A model generated the notes under the pieces. That model was not told where the DNA came from. It was given only the letters and a program-made list of their open reading frames with translations, and did no database searches. The translations under genes were made by a program, and so were the position numbers. Shown in pieces: positions 51,355-63,300 of a DNA stretch of 64,000 nt. The stretch is taken from positions 62,161,431-62,225,430 of the forward strand of contig NC_065882.2 in NCBI RefSeq assembly GCF_932274485.2. The letters run 5' to 3'. The DNA comes from Patella vulgata. Taxonomy: Eukaryota > Mollusca > Gastropoda > Patellidae. How positions within the stretch are numbered: the stretch's first letter is position 1; each line of letters starts with the position of its first letter.

Positions 51355-54300
51355 CAAGTTTCATCAAAATCAGATAAAAATTATAAAGGGTCCACAACTT
51401 TGGTATTACATACTTTTACACTATTTGCATACAAAGAGTGGACATTTTGTTGGGCAGTTTCGGTCGGATTTTCACAAAATTCAAACTCAACTTTTTAAAA
51501 CTGAACACAATTTGTGACTTCTAGAGAATCTACAAGCTAAAAACAAGATTTTTCGAACAATCAGGGGCCATAATCCAGGAAGTTACGTTTCGATATGCAT
51601 GAGACCTTTGTGACATAAACATAAATTTAAAGTTTCACAAGCTAAAAACATGATTTTTCGTCCAAGCAGGGGACATAATCCAGGAAGTTACGGTCAAATA
51701 TGTGTGAATATCAAAATGAACCGAGATCTTTGGTTATAAATATACATTTCAAATTTGAACAAATTCAGATAAAAATTTGACCTCTAGGACTCTAGAATGT
51801 TCACAAGCTGAAAACATGATTTTTCATACAATCGGGGCCATAATCCATGATACATGCCAATTTCAAAAGGAACTGAGATTTTTGGGAGATAAACCTATAT
51901 TTCAAGTTTCGTCAAAATTGGATAAAAATTGTGACCTGTAGAGTGTCCACAAACAAATAGTGGACGGACGGACAGACAGACGTATATGAAAATGTGCAGG
52001 TATAAAAATCCAAGCTCTTACTTGTTCAGCATTCACTGAAAACCACAAAAGACTCATACATTGGTAGTTAAAACATCTGTACTTTAGTGATAAATTGTTA
52101 AATCGATATGTCCCAAATTTAGCATACTACCTTCTGTAATTGGAACTCCTCTAATGTGACTGTACAGACAAATCATGGAAAATCAAAATATTTTTGCTTT
52201 TATCGACCAGTGAAAACCTTCAAAAACACTAATGTCTCTTTAATAAGACCTTGTGAAAAAAATCTTTGAGATGGAATTTGCGAATATCTGTAACCGATCT
52301 TTTCATGATGTCAGAATTCACAACATGAGCAACATAAATAATCTAGATAATATGCAATGTATAGAACTGACTGTGGTATACTGGAACATAAACACCTGTT
52401 AAAGACTGTAATAAATAGCTTAGGATATATATAATTGCATATATAATATACCTATATAATGTAAAGCCTACTCTAAACCTCTTCTTAAAGTGGGTGAATA
52501 CTACCTCAAGATGCTAAGTAAATATTTTTATACCTACACATGATAAGTTGTGTAATACTTCATTTTTCAGCCACAAAAATACATTAAGAATTTGATAGAA
52601 TGAGAGATCGAAGAATCATGGGGTTTTTTTTTTATCAAATTTATGAGTGAACCTGAACTTAAAGACCTGTATAAAAAAAACTTTTTAGAAGTTTTAATAA
52701 TCAAAATCTTTTGGTGGAAGATAGATCTTACAAAATGAACTATCCAGAAAAGTTGGGTTGCCAGTCTACAAAATTTATGACCACCACACATATAACAAAT
52801 CTTTGTTATGGAACAACTGTAGCACAGATCTCTATGTTAAAATTATATTTGGAATGTGATTAACCAGTTTGATGACACATTTAACATTGTCCTTTAAAGC
52901 AATGTTAACAAGAATCCTAATGGCAAAGATCTCCAAAATTCTAAATACTCTAACAAAGAAACTACCTAAGTCTAAAATTCTATATATTAAACATACATTA
53001 TACAAGAGCTAAATGTGCCAATTGCAGGTCTTTCTTTAGACCTGAAATGTTATCTAAATTATTAATTAGACATTAATTAAATTATCCAGACCATGATCAA
53101 CTCTCGATGTCATCGCTAGCCTGCAATATTTACCAGATTTTATCCGATCTGCTGCTCAACGTTCATTCATGATAAAATCAAAAAATGGATAATAGAGACT
53201 ACCGACTTTAGTAATGGTGATCGAGGCTAGGCCCAAAATTCAATTGCTTAATTATCGGATCAGAGTGGATCAATTTGACTGAAATTTTCAGCAAATTCCC
53301 TTTACATTATCAAATTTTTAACTATTATAGTGAGAACTGCCAGCTCTTTATCTAATCTCCCATAATGTAACTTTAATGTATACATTGATCAGCTTTTTAT
53401 TTAGAGAATTTTGTTTTTCTATGATTTCTACTCTGCTCCTATAGTTACCTACCTACAGACATAGAGGTATGTTAAAGGTAAGAAAGATTAGAACTCAAGT
53501 CAAAGGTGGAGTGGCAACTTCTTTAATCTTTTAAACAAGGTGTTTCTGAGTGCTGGCACTTATTCCATCATAGAACCATCGTGTTGGAATTTGGGTGAAA
53601 TTTGAATCGTGTTTGTTTTGGAGTATATTGATGAGATGAAAGGAAGAAGTTATAAACAAGGCAATGAATAAATACACCTCTATAACACTTCAAAAATAAA
53701 TCATTCAACACCTAACACACCGAGATAGAAAACTTGGGTGAGATGTACATTTAAGTTGGTAGTTAGAAACAATATCTTATTACTGCAATGGCGATATATC
53801 CTGATATACAGAACTAAAAAACTCACTCAATAAAATATCACAATAATAAAGTAGGGACAGCTACTATAAAGCTTTTTGTTCTATCAGAACAGAATTGTAG
53901 AACTTGTCTGACATAACATCAGTTTTTGTCAAAATTTCTGTATTATGTGCATGAGTTACATAATTTCTTTGCAAAAAAATAAGGGATTAGAAATTTTTTT
54001 TTACAATTTATTCTGAGAAGTATTACATGAAATGATAGCAGGTATGGAAAAGATACGTGATGATGCACTTAGCAATATAGAAGAATTCTGATGAACAAAA
54101 TGATTGTAAATTTATGGTTACCAGGCAATGAAACAAATATCCACCAGCAATTTAATCATCTGTGCTGTTTATAATGCTTTGATATGATCAATTTCTCCAG
54201 CAAGTTTGAAGAAAAGACTTTGATCACATGGTTTCAAGATGATTGAATTACTACAGGTTTTATTTTTAAAATAAGCAAGTCGCTAACCCAATATCATCCA

Positions 54301-57300
54301 TATAGTCTTCAATATTGCAAACACGACTTATTGGTCAATTTAAATCAACATTGATGTTGTTATCTTACCATGAAAATTAGACTTCTGATATCCAATATTT
54401 AAGACAAAATGAAAATTTTAAAATTGGCACACAAATCGTGTGCCACAAATCTTTTGAGCACCATTTGTAATGAAGCGACTCAATGAATGAGGCTAAACAT
54501 ATTTCACAGGAGAATACTACTGGTGTAGACTGGAATAACCAGGTGCCAAAGTTTGCCATTCAATTTGGACTATTCGCGTATTTTGTCGAACATAACTGAT
54601 TAGAAATTACAGTAAAAGCAGGAAAGATTGAATGTAAATCAGTTTATTTACATTCATATTACATTATTATATGCGTTGAGACCCATTTGTGTCCATTTCT
54701 AGTTGCCAAAAAAAAGAGATTTAGCTCCTTGAAGTTTGAAAACAAAATCACATAAACCCTGACCTGATGAGTGATTATAAGGTTTCCATGACAAGGGCAC
54801 ACAACTTCTAGTTTGAAAGGTAGGATACCACCTTATGACCAGTTGAACAACTCCTTCAAAACTTTGGGCAACTGCAAGGTTTTGATAGCAGGAGCAATAA
54901 CTTTGCAAATAACTGATAAGTTGCTCTGAATTTGGATACGGATCAGGTCAATGGGTAAGCCCAGCAAGTTTGAATACACAATTGCAAAAACATGACATAT
55001 GTACAAATAAGAACCACAATAACAAGCCAATACAAAAAAAACTAAACGTTTATTCTAATTTGACTACAGATAAAATGGGCAGTAAATCTAATCCAGATAA
55101 ATGTTTTTGCTGGTTCGAAGAAACTTCCAAGGAGTTCAAGAAAATAACTGTATTAAAAGTCTACATGTATATACTGAGTAACAAACAGAGAATGTTTGAC
55201 TGAATACAAGGGAGGCTTAATATTGTGTGAACATTTTTACTATCTACACTACTGACTAGAAACAGATTCAGTACATGATGTTATAATCCTCACTACAACC
55301 AAATTCTCAGGTAAAAATTACAATTAAAAGCAACAGGTGAAGCACTCTGGAAGTATTACTTGCTTTTAATGGGTCATGTTTTATTAATCTAACATTTGAG
55401 AAACATGTACCAGTATTTTTTTGTAATTTTGTTGTAGAAAATATTATTGACTTTTTAATGGGTGCGTATTATCTGATAATTGAAATGTCCAGATTGTTAG
55501 TGAAATATATGTTAGATCTAACTTAAGTTATCGTACTTGCTCTATTGATCTTATAGGGATAATTTTAACATATTGTACATGTATATTACATTTATTAAAA
55601 TAAAAATACAACTTTTCCATAACATGGTATAAATTTATATGCAATTTTTTGTTGTTTTTTTAAAAATGGAATCTAGTTTTCGAGAAAAAGTAGGCCTCAC
55701 CTTTGACCATTTACAGTTAATTTCTGTATAGTCAGAAATCAAAGTTACTGGGTGAAAGATGAAGTTACTGGGTAGAAGATGAAGTACATGTAAAAAGGTA
55801 GAAGAGGAACTTACTGGGTAGAAGATGAAGTACAAATGTAGCAGAGGAACTTAAACTGAGTAAAAGATGAAGTTACTGGATAGAAGATGAAGTTACTGGG
55901 TAGAAGAAGAAGTTAATGGGTAGAAGATGAAGTTACTGGGTAGAAGATGAAGTAAATGGGTAGAAGAGGAATTTACTGGGTAGAAGATGAAGTAAATGGG
56001 TAGACGAGGAAGTTTCTGGGTAAAAGATGAAGCAAATGGGTACAGGATGAAGTTACTTGGTAGCAGATAACCTTATAAGCCACCAGCATAATTGATTAAA
56101 GACAAAGGCACAACAAATATCAATTAACTATTTGAACCGTGAGGTGTTATTAGGTGTTCTAGAAAGTAATCATTGTGTATTATATTTTGCCAATCACATT
56201 TCAACAGAGAGATATCTATGTGCAGTAGGTGTAAATATCATCTGTTTTCAATGTAATATAATTTCTATACCTTTATAAAGCCGACTAATATCACCCACAG
56301 TTTATTATACCACACAGCCCACCCTGTGAAGACAAAACTGTGTAACTTATGGCAGAAAATAACTATCTATTATACCCCAACAAATAATCTAAATAGTGTA
56401 TTCATGTAATATATCATATTTATAAAGCTTGTCTACCTATGACCCTTATTCTGAATCCCTGTAATAAATAAAGTCAGCAAAATGATGAACTCGTTTTTTT
56501 TTTATATCATGTGTGGTCCTTTAATATTCAATTATCACATACTGTATGGAAGCATTTGTAAACAAATTTTTGAAATGAAGACAAGTCATATAGTCTCTCT
56601 AGATCAATTACAGCAGCTGATCATTGAATGAATGACAAAAAAACCCACATCAAACATGATGTTTCCTGCACAAAGATTACAATTAAATGTCATTAAATTT
56701 TATATTAAGAATTGTTCACAAAATCATGGATATGTACACTAACTAAAGCTTTGGTTACATTGTTCAATTTGATTGGTTTCTCTTACACATTCTAAGATCA
56801 TTTCAACCAATCAGCATGTAACATTAATAGCTTAATATCATACATTATTTCTACTTTGGGAATTAAAACAGAATGGAATGATACTACAAGTTCTTTATCA
56901 TCACCTTTAAATATAAAGAAGTTTTAAATAGACATAACCTTTAAGTTTAAAGCACTGATTATAGGTAAAAGCAAAGCACCTACCTGGGAGAAATTAAGTT
57001 CATTTAAAGGAACACATTGTTCTTCCACCCGCTCGACTGCTCCCGTAACTTTTCCCTGGCGTTCGGACATCTGAGCTAAATATAAATCCAACACTGGTAT
57101 ACCACGTGATTTTATATCTCCTTCTGTTAAAGAGTTCACCATTAACATAACCCACACAGGACGTTTACGTTCCCAATTCCCCGCGATTGCATTAAATAAA
57201 TAATCTGGATATAAACCCCTCCCCTTTTGGTCAGCTGTCATCCACTCTGGAAGTGCATCCCGAACATAGTCCAGATGGCGTTTCAGTCTGTTGTATATAT

Positions 57301-60300
57301 CCACAGGTAAAACATTGGATAAATTTTCTCCGTGTGGTAATAGCTGACATCTTGATAACGCTGATATTGTATATGGATCAGTCAAATCTAATTCCAAGAA
57401 GATATTTTCTGCTTGGTTAAAGGCTTTTTTGGTATTCTCTGGCACAAAATCCCACACCCGTGTATAAGGAACATGAATTGTTCCGAAAAAGTAAGATGGC
57501 GGTTCTCTCTTTACTATCCACAAAAAAGAATTTAATTCACTTTGCTGAAAGAAAAGAAAACATAGTGAATTCATAAAAAAAGAATAACCAGTTCCTTGTT
57601 ATATATATATTGTGTGTTTTGTCCATAGGTTTGTCTAGTAATGTTGTGTGGTGCAGTCTTCCTGCACTTACTTTTAGAATATACTGTTCTATGATCAAGA
57701 ATAATCTTTTATCAAGATTGGGTTGGCTCTATTGACAGCAATTCAACATGACACATTCACATATTGAAATAGTCCAGTTTTATCTATAGGATATGTGTTT
57801 CATACAGAGGAATTGTGACTACTTTTCACATAACTTTGAATTATCCACTGATCATCTGAGACTGATTACCATGATCTGTATAATGATATACGGTATAGTA
57901 TAATTATAGAATAGATTTCATAGTTATTCTAGCTAGTTTCTATAGTTATTATCATATGATGAAAAACTGATAATCTGTAATATTCCCCTTTAAACAAACC
58001 TTTGTACATCTAGAAAGTCTTAAATATGAAATGAGATTAATGTAGATCCTTCCTGAAATTGGGAAATTTTAAAAAATATACTAGTAATTCAAAACTTTTA
58101 ACCAGGTTATGGTCTGTGTAGGTATTCATCTATGTAACATAGTGTACATTTCTGATGACCACAATTCAAGGGGTGTTTTACGGCATGGTTCCCTCTTGAC
58201 AGTGGTGCAGAACAGAGGAGTCTTTCAGATGGGGCAAAAAAAATGTGGTCCTTTGTACATGTTGGCATGCAAGTAAAAGATCCATTGGCAGTTGGAATTT
58301 GATATACGACTAGACTGTTGTGCTGCTGTATGGGCAAATTTCATTCATATCACAGTGTATTAGCCCAGTCAGAGCTGAACAGTAGGACGTTAAATCCTAT
58401 TTCATTACATTTCTGATATAAATTTATGAAATCCTGAAAGTGCCACTGTTTAATGATACAGAATGTCATTAATCTATTAAAAAGTGGATGAAAAATGGTT
58501 ATTTGTTTTTTGGAACTTTATGAAAGTAAGATGATGTAGAATTACAGATACAAATGTAAGCTGTACTTAGTTATAAATTATAAAGTACAGAAGTAGATTG
58601 ATGTATAGTGCATTACTTTAACAACAACTGGTGTAGAAACATCACACTCAATCTCTACAGTTGATGCCAGCAAGATAAATTTCGTCTGGATAACCTTTAG
58701 AATTGGTCTAAGTAAAGGTTATCAAGTCTACTACTGATAACCAACAAGATTTACTGTGTGCACGGTACAAATAGCTAAAGGGGCATACACTGTACACAAA
58801 GCAGGGGTTTGTTTTCAGATACATTTACCCAAAATTCCTGTTTTCATTAGCCCAATAGGATGTTAAACCCCAATTCATTTCATTACCCAAAACTTTTAAA
58901 TTTTACAACACTTTGAATCTGTTGATATCTATGAGAGGTTATGAAACGCAGTGTAGGCACTAGGCCTACTCAATAGAGTTTATTCTTATTCATTTTGGCC
59001 CAGCAGTGCAGCTGAATCATGTACATTGCAATATATCTAAAATGGGTAGCTGGGTTGCAATATATCTCGGTGTGTTGCATCATCAAGGTAAAAATGTATA
59101 TGATGTAAGTTATGGTATGTGATTTAACAATGAGATTGATTTAATGTAGATTCTACAACAAAAACCCTTTGGGCCAAGTCATGGTGGGTTAGACAGGTAT
59201 AGTGGGTGGGAACTCTTGTAATTTTACTCTCTCTCTCTATCACAGCTCTCTAACTACACCGGTTTAAATATTTCTATAACAGTAAAGATCTATCAGTTGA
59301 TTACAAAAGCTCTTGAACAATGATAATGAAATCGCAAGCTTTCTACACCCTAGATTTATTATCTGTGACTACATTGTTTTCTTCTAAAAATCTTAACTTA
59401 AAATATTCCCACCAACAATTCAAATTTCAGCCAAGTAAATGTAACATAAAAATTAAATTTTGGCAAAAAAAAGTCACAGATGCTAATATAATTCATCTTT
59501 TTTTTTTATCTCGAGACGAAAAAATTGAAAAAGATTTGGCAATTGGAATGAAGTGGGTTATGTGTAAAATGAATTACTGTAAAAGTTTGCATTTTTTTTC
59601 CAATTTAGTTGTATTTATGACATCATAGTCTACATTTTAAGTCCTAGAAAACTTATGTTTACAGAAAATGTTAAAACATGTCAGGCAATGTTTTGACGAT
59701 GTAAAACAGTAAGCTAGGAAAGAAAAGAATATGGTGTATCACTTGCTTAGTACACTTTTTTAAACATCCTTTCAAAAAACGAAAAGAAATGGATATTATA
59801 ATTTTATTCATCTTTCCCATCTAATTATATTGCAGACTCTGTCAAAACACTTTATCAAAGAAGAATATAGATTTATTTCTTGTCATGAGATTTGATCAGA
59901 AATAGATAGAAGTTTGTCCTTAAATACCTCACAAGCAGCAATGTCATTGCACTTGCTCTAAAAGCATTAAGGGTATCAACCAATCCTGCTGAGTTAATTA
60001 GTTTTAAAAATCCAACCAAGTTTTAAACGATTCCATTATAAATTTTGTCTTAATTGCATCAGAAATTTACTACGTACTTTGGCCCAATGTATAAAGTCAC
60101 CAATTTTTTCAAATTTTATCACATTCAGAAGATTTCAGAAATTTACAAGTAAATTTCAATAGGGGGTGGGGGTGGGGTGGGGTGGATGGCCGAATGGTTA
60201 GCGTGTGCGCATTGTATCAAAAGGTCTGTCATTGAGTCAACTGGTGTGGTTTTGATTCCCCGTTTTTTTTCTCTGAGTCCTGCGGTTAAGACTCCTACAA

Positions 60301-63300
60301 CAAGCGAATTATTGAAATAAAATTGAACCATAGGTTAGTCCCAAAATGACCTAGTTTGTGTCAAGTGGACGTCTATGTCTCTCTAAATTTTAATAGAGAT
60401 TTCCTTCCAAAAAACATTCCCTGCAAATTTGAAACAAAGTTAAGTTTCTTTATATTTTGAAATTAATTTTGATTTACATATACTCATAGGCGTACGAGCT
60501 GGGGGGGGGGGGGGGCTGCCCCCCCATTTTGGGCACCAAATGCTAGGAAAATTTGGGCACACAATTGTACTTTGTAAAAGTTGTATAAAAAAAATATTGT
60601 CTTCTTGAATGTGTCCAATTTAACAGCGAATTTATTATTATTATTATGTTACATACTAAGAACCTAACTACATTTTTTGGGCACCAACCACCACTGCCTC
60701 CCCAGTCAAAAATTTCCCCGTACACCTATACTTAAATGTATATTAACATATTTCTACTTCAAATGTTGTAGGAGACAAGTTATTTAAGCTGAGAACAATT
60801 CCCTTTTATTGCTGATATGAACAGCAGTCTAGCCCGAATTGCAGGGGGAAAAAATGGTTGGGGGAGTAGGTGCACTACTCTTGCCCTGCAATCTGTTTTT
60901 ATTGTTCCCATTTCAAAGATAGTATGTATTGGGAAGAGGGCCTCCTAAAAATTCTCATAATACTGATTTTGGCACCATAATTTTCAAGAATTATTATTTT
61001 TTTTCTAGCAGGTTTTGGTTTTCAATTTTCTGGTTAAAATTATTCAGTCTCTGCATGTATTTATAATAATAGCGATGGCTGGTTTATGCCATTGACTGAA
61101 ACAAACACGTGTCTGGAGCTGTATTGGTTGGTCTAATATATAAAGATAGACAACAAATGTAGGTAAAATGTACCTAAATACAGTGTATTATTCTTACATT
61201 GCTATAAACAAGCCCAGTCAATGGCGATAATCATAATATCTCTACAGACACCACGTGGTCTAAAGTAGACTAAACCCTCATCATATCTAGCCCCCGATAC
61301 AATGGAATTTTGTTTGTTTACTCGTTCGACAACAAAGATACGCGAACATCAAAGAGCGCCGCCGTCAGGTATTTTGAAAGCGCAATTGAAATTCCATATC
61401 CCTACATTATATTGGGTGTATTTGTGCTAATTGTGTTAAACAGTAAAAAGTAAATAGCGATAACTTGTGAAAAATAATGTAAACTAAGATAAAACACATC
61501 TAGTTATAATAACTGAATAAATATAAAAGACAAAGTTGGAGAGGTCTATAGATTCACCTCCTCGCCATTTTAAAGATAAGCTTCTCAAATAAATCGACGG
61601 TGTTCTAGTGAAATTATGTCTTACAAGTTTTAATACCCACCTTAAAAAAATATCTGATAAGTATCATTAAAATATGTGGTAATATCGACACGCGCTGTCT
61701 TTATAAAAAGATATTTAGCGGTATTTAAAACTGAATCGGGCATTATGCTCGGGGTATAAATTAGTGCCTACGCGTGACTGTGTTGGCTACCGTTATAATC
61801 CATCGCCCCAAAGAGAACCATTTCAGGCGTTCATTTAAACAAGTTACAAATTAATTGTTCATCAAGTTAATTGCCCGGATTTAGAACATTTATGGTAGCT
61901 GAAATATGCAAATATTAATATTCACAGAATCACTATACTAGCCTACTATAAACGGAAATTTCTTAAGTAAAAATTGTTTTGGAGAGAATGTGGGATGTGC
62001 GTCATTACACTCTGCAGAATTCTTACAAATTTCAAAAATCCCTTTACATTTTTTCTGTTCTACGCTATTTGTATTTCAAACTGATTTAATTTATTAAAAT
62101 GCACCATAAGTTGAAAATACCACAGCAGGTTCCCACATTCTTAAAAGTTTTCAATTATAATGATAATTGAATTATCTTAATAAACGATCGTGGTTTAAAG
62201 TATAACGGTTTGCCCTACTGTCGGGACAAAAAAAAATGAAAATACCAATTTGAGACGGATATCTAAAGTACCAGTGCCGTTTGTCATTAGTGTGGTCATA
62301 AACCCACATAATTTTGGCAAAGACAGTTTTTGTATTCCAATTCAATGTGTACGGAAACAAACTGTTCACTCTGGGGGGTTTGCTGACAGTTCCAAATAGT
62401 ACAATGCAACTCATCGACGTATTTGCCAAAACGACAGATTGCTTTACCGAATTCCTAATTAAATGAAATGTGTTTTAACTTTTTACTGTTCTACTCCTAC
62501 CGGGATAATGAAGCCGGGGAATTAATAAATAGTTGTATACATACATGGCATATCGTGCGACATGCGCGACATAACAAGACTTTATTTTTTATACAAAGGT
62601 TTTAGACAATATTACAGAGTTTGTTATTTGTTAATTACTTCGTTGTCTATATATTTTTCTTGTATCATGAATCAAAACCATTAAAGGGGCATTATGGGAC
62701 ATTGGATAAAGAGCTGATAGTTCTCACTATAATAGTTAAAAACTCAATAATGTAAAGGGAATTTGCTGAAAATTTCAGTCAAATTGATCCACTCTGAACC
62801 GAGATATTAGCTTTTGAATTTTAGACCTAGCCTCGATCAGCATTACTAAAGTCGGTACAATAAAAAAAACCATAGTAACTCGATTATCCATTTTTGGATT
62901 AAATCATCAATGAGCGTTGAGCAGCAAATCGGATTCAAATCCAGTAAATATCGCAGGCTAGCGATAACATCGAGAGTTGATTGTGGTCTGGATAAATTAA
63001 TTAATGTTTAATTAATAATTTAGATAACATATTAGGCCTAAAGAAAGACCTGCAATAGGCAGATTTAGCTCTTGCATAATGTATATTTAATATTCTTATA
63101 GTGAATAATATAGGAAATAGTTTGAGTCGACTTTTTCTCAACTGGTTTTGGTGTTATAAAGATTTGTTTCTTTGAGAAAAGTTGCCGAGCAAGATATTTA
63201 CTAAAATTTCTAATTGCATGTTTTTCATCTTTAGAACAAAAGGAAGACCAGTCTATTCGTAATGTTATTATCATTTCTCTGAAACTTTTGTTTTCTTTTG

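Larger units (their letters stand above)
38304..56983 (-). other. TIKI intron 2 (18.7 kb)
   Basis: The largest intron, lying between the two halves of the catalytic domain. Holds SINE-A, SINE-B, MITE-1 copies, two tandem-array blocks, microsatellites and one unexplained exon-like frame (45459-45629). Stretches without listed features (for example 47400-48180, 52040-52980, 53400-54380, 54910-55730, 56070-56980) show only AT-rich sequence. Confidence 0.75.

Noticed and set aside
59320-59628. 102-codon plus-strand frame
   Set aside because: AT-rich, Lys/Phe/Ser-dominated, no recognisable motif; expected by chance in this composition.
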